Notes under the pieces: generated by a model | Seen by the model: the letters and a program-made list of their open reading frames with translations, nothing else | Told to the model about the DNA's origin: nothing | Database searches by the model: none | Translations under genes and position numbers: made by a program | Source of the DNA: CAYNST01 sp964399955 | Lineage (GTDB): Bacteria > Pseudomonadota > Gammaproteobacteria > Pseudomonadales > Cellvibrionaceae | Direction of reading: 5' to 3' | Length of the DNA: 54,794 nucleotides | Assembly: GCA_964399955.1 (NCBI GenBank) | Contig: CAYNST010000010.1 | Span: 1-54,794 of the forward strand | Part shown: positions 17,071-26,352 of the stretch, piece after piece | Layout of the letters: each line of letters begins with the position of its first letter | Numbering within the stretch: position 1 is the stretch's first letter

Positions 17071-17856
17071 TCAGGCCTGGCTCTGAACGCGATTCAGCAG
17101 TGCTTCCAGCATGAACGCTTCCGAAGCATTGGCGGCTATGGTGACGTCGCTGAAACCTTGCGCCTGGGCCAGATCGCCCACTCGGCGGCCGGGAACGACC
17201 AGCGGCAGTTGGCTGGCACTGATACGCAGCTTGTCCAGCACTTGAGCAAAATTTTGCAGTGTCTGCCCGCTGAACAAAGGGACCAGGCTGCGGGCCTGGC
17301 CGCCAGACAGAGCCAGCTGCACATCCTGCGTCGCGGTCTCCGGCAATCGGCGTTCGTAGAGCTCGCAGAAGCGGACCATGGCACCGCGCTGGTGCAACAC
17401 CTCTCCCATGCGCGGCAGGCCGCCCACACCCCGGCAGATCAAAATCTTTTGCCCCCAGACACTCTGCATTGAGGGCAGCGCCAACAGCTCGTCACTGTCC
17501 ATGGCGTTTTCTGCCGCTTTCACCGATAGGCCGCGGGCGGCGACCTTGGCTGCGGTTGCCTTGCCTACCGCCAGCCACTCAATGCCCACCGGCAGTTGTG
17601 GCCAGTAATCCTCCAGCCAGTTGAAGGCGGTTTCCACGGCGTTCTGGCTGACAAAAATCACCTTTTGAAACTGATCCAGATTAAGTATCAGCTCGCGCAC
17701 GGATTGCACCATTTGCGGGTCACTCACCGGCTCAATGGCCAACAGGGGCGCCTCTGCCACCTGAAAACCCTGCGCGCGGAGCAACTCCATCCAGGCGGCG
17801 TTCTGTTGCTCCGGACGGGTGGCCCAGACGCGCCAAGTGCGGGTGTCAGTTGCCAT
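17071..17856 (-). CDS. hemD: Uroporphyrinogen-III synthase
   Basis: Closes the linear hydroxymethylbilane to uroporphyrinogen III with inversion of ring D. A 261-residue, two-lobed protein. The N-terminal WRVWATRPEQQNAAWMELLRAQG, the central VIFVSQNAVETAFNWL and the C-terminal PLVVPGRRVGDLAQAQGFSDVTIAANASEAFMLEAL match the weakly conserved family pattern. The ATG at 17856 lies inside the end of hemC (11-bp overlap), so the two are translationally coupled. Confidence 0.94.
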   Translation of the reverse strand: MATDTRTWRVWATRPEQQNAAWMELLRAQGFQVAEAPLLAIEPVSDPQMVQSVRELILNLDQFQKVIFVSQNAVETAFNWLEDYWPQLPVGIEWLAVGKATAAKVAARGLSVKAAENAMDSDELLALPSMQSVWGQKILICRGVGGLPRMGEVLHQRGAMVRFCELYERRLPETATQDVQLALSGGQARSLVPLFSGQTLQNFAQVLDKLRISASQLPLVVPGRRVGDLAQAQGFSDVTIAANASEAFMLEALLNRVQSQA

Positions 17857-18778
17857 ACACAGCCTGCAGTATCTCGCCGGCTCCGGCGGCCAGCAGCCGC
17901 TCGGCAAGCGTTATGCCCATGGCTTCGGCATCTGCCGGAGCGCCGCTGATTTCATCGCGCAGCACCTGCGTCCCATCGGGCCGGGCCACCAACCCCCTCA
18001 GCCACAGTTGCTCCCCGCGATGCAGCGCATAGCAGGCGATGGGCACTTGGCAGCCGCCCTCCAGGCGCCGGTTCATAGCGCGCTCTGCACTTACGGCCTC
18101 GGCCGTCACTCGGTGGTGCAAAGGCGCAATCAGGCGTTTCACGGCTTCGTCATCACTGCGGCATTCTATGCCCACAGCACCTTGACCGCCCGCTGGCAAA
18201 GACTGCTCCGGCTGGATATACGCGCGTATGCGGGCCTGGAGATTCAGACGTAACAAACCCGCCGCCGCCAACATGATGCCGTCGTACTCCCCGGCGTCCA
18301 GCTTGGAGAGCCGGGTTTGCACGTTGCCGCGCAGGAATTTAACTTCAAGATCCGGCCGCGCGGCCAGGATCTGACTCTGCCGGCGCAAGCTGGATGTACC
18401 CACCACGGCACCCGCCGGCAATTCATCAATACTGGCAAAGCGGCTGGAAACCCACGCGTCGCGGGCGTCTTCTCTCTCACAGATGACTGCCAGCCCCAGT
18501 CCGGCCGGAAACTCCATGGGCACATCCTTCATGGAATGTACGGCGATGTCGGCTTCATTGTTCAGCAAAGCGTGTTCCAGTTCCTTCACAAATAAACCTT
18601 TGCCGCCGACCTTGGCTAGCGGTACGTCCAGAATGACATCACCACGGCTGGTCATGGGGACCAGCTCAACCTGCAAGTCAGGATGAAGCTGCTGCAGGCG
18701 AGCCTGCACGAATTCCGCCTGCCAGAGGGCCAGGGGACTTTTGCGGGTTGCGATACGCACTCGATCAATAGAAGCCAT
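17846..18778 (-). CDS. hemC: Hydroxymethylbilane synthase (porphobilinogen deaminase)
   Basis: Polymerises four porphobilinogens into hydroxymethylbilane. The 310-residue length is typical. Residues visible: IATRKSPLALWQAEFV at the N-terminus, GGKGLFVKELEHALL, AVHSMKDVP with the catalytic Asp region, the Arg-rich GTSSLRRQSQILAARPDL, and the cofactor-binding cysteine in EGGCQVPIACYA. The ATG at 18778 places the first strand correctly; the 17 codons upstream do not look coding. First gene of hemC-hemD-hemX-hemY. The algZ-algR genes that precede it in pseudomonads are absent. Confidence 0.96.
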   Translation of the reverse strand: MASIDRVRIATRKSPLALWQAEFVQARLQQLHPDLQVELVPMTSRGDVILDVPLAKVGGKGLFVKELEHALLNNEADIAVHSMKDVPMEFPAGLGLAVICEREDARDAWVSSRFASIDELPAGAVVGTSSLRRQSQILAARPDLEVKFLRGNVQTRLSKLDAGEYDGIMLAAAGLLRLNLQARIRAYIQPEQSLPAGGQGAVGIECRSDDEAVKRLIAPLHHRVTAEAVSAERAMNRRLEGGCQVPIACYALHRGEQLWLRGLVARPDGTQVLRDEISGAPADAEAMGITLAERLLAAGAGEILQAVYGN

Positions 18779-18908
18779 AAATCTACGCCTTTTTGCGCTT
18801 ATTGACCTATCCACATGTGCATAGACCAACGAAAAGGCAAGATGATATCAAAGACCCAATGGGCTGTCAGATGTAAAGCGGACGCGCCTCGATTGACAGG
18901 CGCCGGGC

Positions 18909-20243
18909 TCACTCGGCTGCTTCTGCAGCGTTGTCCTTATGGGGCGGGGTATCGGTCAAGGGTCCGCGGCTCTCGGCATCGTCACCGTCGGCGTCGTCCG
19001 GTCCGACATCTGTCTGCGCCGCGTCTTCAGCGGTAGTTTGATAACCGATATGGTAGGCGGCGAACCCGGGCATCATGATCTGGTTCAGTGCCATTCCGAT
19101 CACTCGCCCGCGCAATGGGGAGGCGATTTCCATTTGCTGATTGGTGATGGGGTCGGTCACGGTGCCCAGCACATCGCCGCGTTTGACCCGTTCGCCCAAC
19201 TGAATTTTACTCAAAAGTATGCCGCCCTTGGGCGCACGCACCCAGCGGGACTTGTAATAGACCGGTTCGGTTGTGCGTGCCCAGATGCCGCGCTGAGAGT
19301 ACATGTTCATCTTGTGCAACAGCGACTCCACACTCTTGACCCCGTGATCCACTGCCTCGGGCTGCACATGAAGAGGCTCACCGGCCTCAAGTGTTACCGC
19401 CGGAATGCCGTGATCCACTGCGGCTCGGCGCAGTGAACCGCGCGCACCTCGACTCTGCAGCACAACAATGGCGCCCATGTTCTGTGCCAGTTGGGTCACT
19501 GCAGGATTGTTCAGATCTGCGCGCAACTGCGGCAAATTGGTGCGGCGAAAGGAACCGGTGTGCAGGTCCACCAGAAAGTCGCAGTGGCGAATGACTTCGT
19601 CAAAGAAGGAGTGCGCAATGCGCGAGGCCGAGCTGCCGTCCGGGTGGCCGGGAAAATAACGGTTCAAATCGCGGCGGTCCGGCAAATAGCGCGACGCCCG
19701 GTGAAAACCTTGCAAATTGACTATAGGAACTCCTATTACCGTCCCTTTGAGGGCCTCGGGTTCCAGCCCGTACATAACACGCCGGACTATTTCAATCCCA
19801 TTCAGCTCGTCGCCGTGAACAGCCGCCGTCAGACACACAACCGGGCCCTCACCCCGGCCACGGACCACCAGCACCGGTGTGGGTGCCGCAATGCCGGCGA
19901 AGGATTCCGACGGCGACCAGGATAGTCGGGTGGAAGTGGAGCGCGGGACACTCACTCCCAGCAACTGGAACGGCAGCTCCACTTCGAACTCGGGCAGTAC
20001 GTTTGCCAGGGGCACGGCCTCCGGCTGCCGGGGCCCTTCTTCAGAGATCGCAGCTTCGTCCATGTCCGGCTCCACCACCGGCTCCCGCAGGTTGACGTAG
20101 GGCGCCTCCGGCAGACTTGCCTGCGCAATTTCCTGCTGCAGGGCGCGCTCTTCCTCGTCGAGATTTATCGCTCGATCATCGCTGGCCGCCGCCGCTACAC
20201 TTAGACAGCCGCCCAGGAAAAAACCACACCACCGACTCGTCAC
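18909..20243 (-). CDS. Exported succinylglutamate desuccinylase/aspartoacylase-family protein
   Basis: A 444-residue M14-like zinc amidohydrolase-type protein with an apparent signal peptide (MTSRWCGFFLGGCLSVAAAA) and an acidic linker to about residue 80. The catalytic domain has the zinc motif AVHGDELNG (HxxE), the conserved NRYFPG and substrate Arg region, and the later zinc His in DLHTGSF. A beta-rich C-terminal domain contains GGILLSKIQLGERVKRGDVLGTVTD, a lipoyl-like fold common in this group. Starts at GTG 20243 with AGAAGG upstream. Export separates it from cytoplasmic AstE. The substrate is unknown. It stands between the heme cluster and a GspE-type ATPase, with no obvious functional link. 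Confidence 0.85.
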   Translation of the reverse strand: MTSRWCGFFLGGCLSVAAAASDDRAINLDEEERALQQEIAQASLPEAPYVNLREPVVEPDMDEAAISEEGPRQPEAVPLANVLPEFEVELPFQLLGVSVPRSTSTRLSWSPSESFAGIAAPTPVLVVRGRGEGPVVCLTAAVHGDELNGIEIVRRVMYGLEPEALKGTVIGVPIVNLQGFHRASRYLPDRRDLNRYFPGHPDGSSASRIAHSFFDEVIRHCDFLVDLHTGSFRRTNLPQLRADLNNPAVTQLAQNMGAIVVLQSRGARGSLRRAAVDHGIPAVTLEAGEPLHVQPEAVDHGVKSVESLLHKMNMYSQRGIWARTTEPVYYKSRWVRAPKGGILLSKIQLGERVKRGDVLGTVTDPITNQQMEIASPLRGRVIGMALNQIMMPGFAAYHIGYQTTAEDAAQTDVGPDDADGDDAESRGPLTDTPPHKDNAAEAAE

Positions 20244-20341
20244 ACGCCTTCTCTTCTTTGATTGAACTGATTCAGCCTGCGGGATGATCTGACTTATTCA
20301 CCTTCCGCTACTAACACTACGCTTGCAGTCGGCATCCGGCG

Positions 20342-22108
20342 CTAATGGTACTTTTCCATTGCCGGCGCCACACGCAGCACCTCCTCCAAGGTAGTGATGC
20401 CCGCCGCCACCTTCTGCGCCCCGGACAAGCGCAGGGTGCGCATGCCTTCGCGCATGGCCTGCTGCCGCAATTGGTTTAGGTCGCAGTCGTTGTGGATGAG
20501 ACGCTGCACGGTGTCGGAAAACAACATGATTTCATAGATGCCCTGCCGCCCCCGGTATCCGGTGTTGCGGCATTCCAGGCAACCGCCGGCGGTGTACACG
20601 GTGGCCGGTTTTGCCACCTTCCAGGGTTTGACCAGATCTTCCCAGTCACGCGCTTCGATCTCACCGGGAACCCGGCAGTGCGGGCAAAGCGCTCTTACCA
20701 GGCGCTGCGCCATGATGCCCACTACAGTGGACTTCAGCAGGTAACTGGGCACACCCAGGTCCAGTAGGCGCGACACCGAGGTGGGCGCGTCATTGGTGTG
20801 CAGAGTGGACAACACCAGGTGCCCGGTCAACGCCGCCTGCACCGCCATTTGCGCGGTCTCCAGATCGCGGATCTCGCCGACCATGATGATGTCCGGGTCC
20901 TGCCGCATCAGTGTGCGAATGCCCGCCGCAAAGTCCAACCCTATGTTGTGCTGCACCTGGGTCTGATTGAAGGCCTCCTCAACCATCTCGATGGGATCCT
21001 CAACCGTACTCACGTTGACTTCATCGGTAGCCAGGGTCTTCAGTGACGAGTAGAGCGTGGTGGTCTTGCCGGAGCCGGTGGGGCCGGTTACCAGTACCAC
21101 GCCGTGGGGCGCATGCAACATGGCGTTCCAGCGCTTGAAGTCTTCCCCGACCAGGCCCAAGGCCTCAAAACTGCGCAGCAACACCTCCGGATCAAACACC
21201 CGCATGACCAGCTTTTCACCAAAGGCGGTGGGCATGGTAGACAGCCGCAGCTCGGCTTCCAGGCCGTCGGGGTTTTTGGTTTTCAGGCGGCCGTCCTGCG
21301 GTTTGCGCTTTTCCGCCACATTCATGCGGCCCAGAATCTTGATTCGGCTGATGATTGCAGTGGCAATATTGGCCGGAAATTCGTATATGGGATGCAGCAC
21401 GCCATCTATGCGAAAGCGCATGCGAGCAATCTCTCGCCGCGGCTCAATGTGTATGTCGCTGGCGCGCTGGTCAAAGGCATACTGCAGCAACCAGTCGACA
21501 ATATTGACAATGTGCTGGTCATTGGCTTCCGGGTCTTTGAGATTGCCAAGCTCCAACAACTGTTCGAAATTGGCGACGCCGGTGCCCTGCCTGGCGTTGC
21601 CACCTTTGGCGCTGGAAATGGACTTGGCCAGGGAGTAAAACTCCAGCCGGTAGCGCTCTATGTCCGAGGGCACGGCCACCACCCGCACAATCTTGCGCCG
21701 CGTCACCTGGGCCAGTTGTTCTTCCCAGCCCAGCACGTACGGCTGGCCCACCGCCACGGTCAATTCATCGGCGGCAATCCTGACGCACAGCAAGTCGTGG
21801 CGTTTGGCAAAAGCGAAGGACATGATGTCGGCCAGCTCGGTCATCTGCAGCTTCATCGGGTCGATGTGAAACAGCGGCAGCTGGGCGGTCTCTGCGAGCC
21901 AGGCGGTCAAGGCAGGCTCATCCAGAAGTTTGCCGGGCCGTTTCAGATCTGCCAACTGCTGGGTGGCCAGATAAGTAAGCGGATGCATGGCGGTTTCTTC
22001 ACGCGAGCGCCGGGTGCCCAGAATACGATTGACCTCGGCTTGTGATACGCGACCAGACCGGTAGAGATCGGTCAGCAGCGGCCGCAGATCCAAAAGACGT
22101 TCACCCAT
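20342..22108 (-). CDS. Solitary GspE/PilB-type secretion or pilus assembly ATPase
   Basis: A 588-residue AAA+ motor of the type II secretion/type IV pilus family. The N-terminal GspE/MshE-N domain (about residues 40-155) precedes the ATPase core: Walker A GPTGSGKTTTLY, the Asp box STVEDPIEMV, Walker B DPDIIMVGEIRD, and the His box TLHTNDAPTS. A tetracysteine zinc site (CPHC...CLEC) lies in the C-terminal domain. All catalytic residues appear intact. No gsp, pil or msh genes flank it, so it must pair with a machine encoded elsewhere or have a different role such as cyclic-di-GMP-responsive pilus extension. The nearest gene upstream is phzF-like, divergent. Confidence 0.88.
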   Translation of the reverse strand: MGERLLDLRPLLTDLYRSGRVSQAEVNRILGTRRSREETAMHPLTYLATQQLADLKRPGKLLDEPALTAWLAETAQLPLFHIDPMKLQMTELADIMSFAFAKRHDLLCVRIAADELTVAVGQPYVLGWEEQLAQVTRRKIVRVVAVPSDIERYRLEFYSLAKSISSAKGGNARQGTGVANFEQLLELGNLKDPEANDQHIVNIVDWLLQYAFDQRASDIHIEPRREIARMRFRIDGVLHPIYEFPANIATAIISRIKILGRMNVAEKRKPQDGRLKTKNPDGLEAELRLSTMPTAFGEKLVMRVFDPEVLLRSFEALGLVGEDFKRWNAMLHAPHGVVLVTGPTGSGKTTTLYSSLKTLATDEVNVSTVEDPIEMVEEAFNQTQVQHNIGLDFAAGIRTLMRQDPDIIMVGEIRDLETAQMAVQAALTGHLVLSTLHTNDAPTSVSRLLDLGVPSYLLKSTVVGIMAQRLVRALCPHCRVPGEIEARDWEDLVKPWKVAKPATVYTAGGCLECRNTGYRGRQGIYEIMLFSDTVQRLIHNDCDLNQLRQQAMREGMRTLRLSGAQKVAAGITTLEEVLRVAPAMEKYH

Positions 22109-22283
22109 GAGAAAACCTTACAAATTGAAATAATAGGCAAATTGTAGTCGCTTCCGCGCCACAAGTCGCAGCAAGGCGAAATTAGAGCTCTGTAGTGCGC
22201 GGGACAGGCGGGCGCGTTAAGCTGGCAGGCGCCCTGGCACCTGGGCTCAACTGTGTTAACCATGACTCATCAAAGGATGCTCC

Positions 22284-23081
22284 ATGAAGCTGCCCCTTTA
22301 TCAGATAGACGCTTTTGCCAGGGTTCCGTTCGAAGGCAACCCCGCTGCGATTTGCCCACTGCAATACTGGTTAAGCGATGAGCTGATGCAGCAGATAGCC
22401 ATGGAGAACAGCCTTTCGGAAACGGCTTTTTTTGTGGCAGAGGAAGAGGCTTATCGCATCCGCTGGTTCACGCCCAGTTGCGAAGTCGACCTGTGTGGAC
22501 ACGCCACCTTAGCCGCAGCTTTCGTTTTGTGGCAATTCCTGGGCTACAGTGGCGATTGTGTGCGCTTTAACTCGTTAGCGGGCCCGCTGGCAGTAACGCA
22601 TGAAGGCGATAGATTGCAGCTGGATTTCCCGTCCCGGCCCATCAAAGACGAATTCGAGGACGCCAGGCTGCTGCAGGCGCTGGGGGACAATGTCAGGCCG
22701 CTCTGGCTGGGCCATGACCAGCAGCGGGTTTTGCTGGAGCTGGAAACCGAGCAGGCCTTGCGCCGCCTGCAGCCCAAATTCAGTGCTTTGCGAGAACTGC
22801 CGGACCAGGTCTTTTACGTGACCGCCAGAAGCCAGCAATATGACTTCGTCTGCCGGGTTTTTGCGCCGGCAAAGGGCATAGATGAAGATCCTGTCACCGG
22901 CTCTGCCTACACCTCACTGGCGCCATACTGGGCGGGCAAATTGAACAAGCAGAACATGATTGCGCGGCAGATTTCGGCGCGGGGCGGCGATGTTTTTTTA
23001 AACACCCTGGAAGACCGGGTTCTGATATCGGGCCACGCGGTTTGTGTCATGCAGGGGGAGCTATGGCTGCCTTCAAACTGA
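22284..23081 (+). CDS. PhzF family isomerase/epimerase
   Basis: A 265-residue protein of the diaminopimelate-epimerase-like fold. It has the PhzF N-terminal signature YQIDAFARVPFEGNPAAICPL, the catalytic Glu in NSLSETAFF, the FTPSCEVDLCGHATLAAAFVL block and the C-terminal DEDPVTGSAYTSLAPYWA motif. PhzF in pseudomonads isomerises a phenazine precursor, but most members, like this one outside a phenazine cluster, have unknown substrates. AAGGATG lies before the ATG. argE follows after 31 bp on the same strand. Confidence 0.9.
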   Translation: MKLPLYQIDAFARVPFEGNPAAICPLQYWLSDELMQQIAMENSLSETAFFVAEEEAYRIRWFTPSCEVDLCGHATLAAAFVLWQFLGYSGDCVRFNSLAGPLAVTHEGDRLQLDFPSRPIKDEFEDARLLQALGDNVRPLWLGHDQQRVLLELETEQALRRLQPKFSALRELPDQVFYVTARSQQYDFVCRVFAPAKGIDEDPVTGSAYTSLAPYWAGKLNKQNMIARQISARGGDVFLNTLEDRVLISGHAVCVMQGELWLPSN

Positions 23082-23112
23082 TCATCGCAATGCAAATACG
23101 GAGCAAAGGTCC

Positions 23113-24294
23113 ATGAACAGCGCCCTTTTCAAAGACCGCCTGGCACAGCTGGTGGCCACGCCCTCAGTCAGTAGCACCCACAAAGACTACGACATGAGCA
23201 ACGCCGGTGTCTGCCATTTGCTGGCAGGCTGGCTGGAGGCGCTGGGTTTTACCTGCGAATTGCAGCCTATACCCGGCTGCCCGGGCAAAGTCAACCTGCT
23301 GGCCGTGCGAGGTAAGGGGCCGGAAGGCCTGGTGCTGGCGGGCCACACCGACACTGTGCCCTGCAACCCGGAGCGCTGGCAGCAGGACCCGTTCACCCTG
23401 ACCGAGCGTGACAACAAGTTCTACGGTCTGGGCGCCACCGACATGAAAGGGTTTTTCCCCACGGTACTGGCGGCGCTGGAAGCCGTGCGAGATCAACCCC
23501 TGCAGCAGCCCATTATAATATTGGCCACCGCCGATGAAGAATCCACCATGAGCGGGGCGCGCCTGCTGGCCGCGCAGGGCAGGCCCAAAGCGCGCTATGC
23601 AGTCATTGGTGAACCCACGGCCATGCGCCCCATTCGCATGCACAAGGGCATTATGATGGACAGTGTTCGCATTACCGGGCAAGCCGGCCATTCGTCCAAT
23701 CCCGGGCTGGGCAAAAACGCGCTGGAGGCCATGCACAGCGTGCTGGGGGACTTGCTGGCCTACCGCGCGCACCTGCAAAGCCGCTACCAAAACCCCGGAT
23801 TTGACGTAGCCGTGCCTACGCTGAATCTCGGCTGTATCCACGGCGGAGACAATCCCAATCGCATCTGCGGGCAGTGCGAGCTGCACTTTGATCTGCGCCC
23901 CCTCCCCGGCATGAGCCTGGCGGAGCTGCGCGCCGACATAGGCCTGCGCCTTGATCGGGTGGCTGACAAATTTCAGGTGCAGATGGAGTACCAACCGTTG
24001 TTTCCCGGCATAGAGCCATTTGAGCAGGCACACCATTCTCAGCTGGTGCGGCTTGCCGAAACACTCACCGGCTTCAGTGCCAGCAGCGTCGCTTTTGCCA
24101 CCGAGGCGCCTTTTCTGCAAAGCCTGAACATGCAGACCATTGTGATGGGGCCCGGCTCCATAAACCAGGCACACCAGCCGGACGAATTCATTGAGCAGGC
24201 GCAGATTGCACCGGCCGTTGACGTATTGGTCAAGTTGATCGGCGAGCTGTGTGTGAACCCTGGCCCGCAGCGGGGCACACCGGCAAGCCATTGA
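23113..24294 (+). CDS. argE: Acetylornithine deacetylase
   Basis: Zinc (M20-family) deacetylase that converts N-acetylornithine to ornithine in arginine synthesis. From the ATG at 23113 (GGAGCAAAGG upstream) it is 393 residues. Metal and catalytic motifs are GHTDTVPC, the bridging Asp in GATDMKGFF, the Glu pair in TADEES, GEPTAMRPIRMHKG, and a late His in INQAHQPDEFI. The dimerisation domain is at about residues 180-290. The usual partner argA is not next to it. It is convergent with an SGNH esterase gene, 11 bp away. Confidence 0.94.
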   Translation: MNSALFKDRLAQLVATPSVSSTHKDYDMSNAGVCHLLAGWLEALGFTCELQPIPGCPGKVNLLAVRGKGPEGLVLAGHTDTVPCNPERWQQDPFTLTERDNKFYGLGATDMKGFFPTVLAALEAVRDQPLQQPIIILATADEESTMSGARLLAAQGRPKARYAVIGEPTAMRPIRMHKGIMMDSVRITGQAGHSSNPGLGKNALEAMHSVLGDLLAYRAHLQSRYQNPGFDVAVPTLNLGCIHGGDNPNRICGQCELHFDLRPLPGMSLAELRADIGLRLDRVADKFQVQMEYQPLFPGIEPFEQAHHSQLVRLAETLTGFSASSVAFATEAPFLQSLNMQTIVMGPGSINQAHQPDEFIEQAQIAPAVDVLVKLIGELCVNPGPQRGTPASH

Positions 24295-24305
24295 CTCTCG
24301 CCGCG

Positions 24306-25436
24306 TTACCAGCCCATCAAGGGCCTGAGCTGCTGGGTGAGGTCGCGCGCCATAGCGGCGTGCTGCTCTGCGGTGGGGTGGGCATCACAGTCATCGCCCG
24401 GGTAATGTGTGGCGGGCAGGAAGTGCACCCGCCCGCCGCCTGCCCGCTGCTCCACTTCCTGCAGGTAGGCGCGCAGAGTGGCTTTTGCTTGGTGCTGCGG
24501 GTTGTTGTTGTTGACGATGGCACCCTCGGTTATGGCAATCTGCGCCTCCGGATGCACTGCACGCAGCCGGTCAATGAATTTCAGGTAAGCTTCTACAAAC
24601 AGTTCGCGCATGGGCATGGCGCCGGCATTTTCTGAAAAGTCGTTCGTACCCAGGGACACCAGCACCAGATCGGGTTGATAATCGTCATGGTTCCAGGGCT
24701 GGCTTACATCCTCCGCCAAAGACAGCTCAAAAAAATCCGGGCCGTTCAATTCATCGGTGCGACCGTTCCAGCTGCGGATCAGCCCGCGCCCGCCCGCGCA
24801 CACCAGATGCACCTCCGCCTCCAGAGCGTCCGCAAGCAACATACCGTAGGAACGGCGGGCGTTCCACCAACCGGGCTGCTTCTCGCAGGCTTGGGCGTCC
24901 CGCTCTACCGCCTCACCGCAGGTCACCGAGTCGCCCACAATCAACAGCTTTCGCAGCGGCTTGGGCGGTGCCGCCAGCAGGTCGCCGCCCTTCACCAGGA
25001 AGCCTTCTAGCGTCACAGTGCCGAAGCGGGCTTCTGTGCGATGGGTAAGCGTCAACTGCCGCGACTGCAGTTGGTCGTCATCGAACAGAGTCAGCGAATT
25101 TTTGCCGCGTGCCAGACGCAGAGCCTGCGCCGGTTGACCGTCAATTTGCAGGTCCAGATAATTGTCGCCGCTGTCGCTGTGCACCAGCAGGTCCAGCGCG
25201 CGGGCCTGCACCTGCACAGTCAGGCTCACGCCGGGGTAGGCAAAGCGCACACCTTCCTCGCTCACCTGAACGGCCCGGCCGCTGATGGATACCCGTGGGT
25301 CTATTGGTGAAATCGTGTGTCTGGACTCCATTATCCCCGCCGTGCGCAGCAGTTGGGTACAAGCGCTTGCTGCCAGCAGTCCGGCCAGCAGCAGCGCAAT
25401 CATTATATGTTTGGTACCGGGACTGGAGAAATCCAT
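24306..25436 (-). CDS. SGNH esterase lipoprotein, carbohydrate esterase family 2-like
   Basis: A 376-residue predicted lipoprotein (hydrophobic stretch ending LLAASAC). An N-terminal jelly-roll domain (about residues 45-150) precedes an SGNH hydrolase domain with the nucleophile block LLIVGDSVTCGEA, LVSLGTNDFS and the catalytic DCDAHPTAEQH. This two-domain order is that of CE2 acetyl-xylan/mannan esterases, which remove O-acetyl groups from polysaccharides. The start at 25436 begins one base past the stop of the SGNH gene upstream, so the two are co-transcribed and probably coupled. It is likely outer-membrane anchored and acts on acetylated oligosaccharides; the exact substrate is unknown. 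Confidence 0.85.
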   Translation of the reverse strand: MDFSSPGTKHIMIALLLAGLLAASACTQLLRTAGIMESRHTISPIDPRVSISGRAVQVSEEGVRFAYPGVSLTVQVQARALDLLVHSDSGDNYLDLQIDGQPAQALRLARGKNSLTLFDDDQLQSRQLTLTHRTEARFGTVTLEGFLVKGGDLLAAPPKPLRKLLIVGDSVTCGEAVERDAQACEKQPGWWNARRSYGMLLADALEAEVHLVCAGGRGLIRSWNGRTDELNGPDFFELSLAEDVSQPWNHDDYQPDLVLVSLGTNDFSENAGAMPMRELFVEAYLKFIDRLRAVHPEAQIAITEGAIVNNNNPQHQAKATLRAYLQEVEQRAGGGRVHFLPATHYPGDDCDAHPTAEQHAAMARDLTQQLRPLMGW

Positions 25437-25437
25437 C

Positions 25438-26199
25438 TCAGTTTGGCAGCCACTCGGCAATCACCGGCTGCAACCGTTCAGCAAAGCGCCGCATGCCCGC
25501 AGCGCTCGGGTGCAGGAAATCGCCCATCAGCTCGGCGGGAATATTGCCGTTTTCGTCAAGAAACACCGCACCGAAATCGTAGAAAAAGACAGTGTCACCG
25601 TCTGCCAATTCAGCCAACCGACGATTGGTGTCCGCGACCAACTGCCGCTTGGTGCTGGTGCCTGACTGCTCGAATGGCAAGACGCCGTGCAGCAGAACCC
25701 GCGCACCGGGATAGTTTTGCTGAATTTGCGCGAGTATGGCTTGCACCCCTTCGGCCACATCGGCCGCGGAGTGGCCACCAAGGTTGAAGTTATTGACGCC
25801 TATCATCAGTACCACCACCTTGGGCTGCAACTGGCCTTTGATTCCATTTTGCAAACGCCACAGCAGATGCTGGGTCTGGTCTCCGCCCACGCCAAAGTTG
25901 GCGCTGCGATATTGCCCGAAAAACTCCGCAAACACGGCATCGTGACCCTCCGCCCAATCCCAGCTTTCGGTGATGGAGTCGCCCAGAAACAGCAGGTCTA
26001 CACCGCCCTCCTTGGCTACCGCCACATCGTCCGCGTGCATGCGATACCAGGTGGCCCGCGACATCCATTCCCTTTCTACAGAGCGGGTAGCCGGCACCGC
26101 CGCGGCACTGGGTGAAGCAGAGGGAAGGCTCTGACAACCGCTGATCAGCACTGCCAGGGGAATCGCCCAGCAACTGGCGCACTTAACGAATCGATTCAC
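25438..26199 (-). CDS. SGNH/GDSL hydrolase lipoprotein, PAF-acetylhydrolase-like
   Basis: A 253-residue predicted lipoprotein: LAVLISGCQSLPS gives lipobox ISGC. The mature domain has the nucleophile motif LLFLGDSITESWDW, the Gly block ANFGVGGDQTQHLLWRL, the Asn block VLMIGVNNFN and the DFLHPSAAGMRRF Asp/His pair, the layout of the alpha1-PAF-acetylhydrolase/rhamnogalacturonan-esterase-like group. The start is taken as GTG 26199 because CCGAGG is spaced eight bases before it; a TTG six codons upstream is the alternative. First gene of a two-gene esterase operon with the CE2-like gene. No terminator separates them. Confidence 0.85.
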   Translation of the reverse strand: MNRFVKCASCWAIPLAVLISGCQSLPSASPSAAAVPATRSVEREWMSRATWYRMHADDVAVAKEGGVDLLFLGDSITESWDWAEGHDAVFAEFFGQYRSANFGVGGDQTQHLLWRLQNGIKGQLQPKVVVLMIGVNNFNLGGHSAADVAEGVQAILAQIQQNYPGARVLLHGVLPFEQSGTSTKRQLVADTNRRLAELADGDTVFFYDFGAVFLDENGNIPAELMGDFLHPSAAGMRRFAERLQPVIAEWLPN

Positions 26200-26234
26200 T
26201 AGTATTACCTCGGCCAAATTCAGCGAGCATAGCT

Positions 26235-26262
26235 AAAAAAGAGCAGGCTGTCGCCTGCTCGG
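26235..26262 (-). terminator. Intrinsic terminator of the Deg protease gene
   Basis: On the minus strand GAGCAGGC-GACA-GCCTGCTC is followed by TTTTTT. It lies 90 bp after the protease stop and just before the SGNH operon. Confidence 0.88.
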
Positions 26263-26352
26263 ATAGGCAAATACGCCACTTTGCAAAAGGCCGCTCTCAA
26301 GCGTCAAGCTGAGCCAATGCGAGCGGCGGCCGGTTCTATGCTCTGCGGGATA

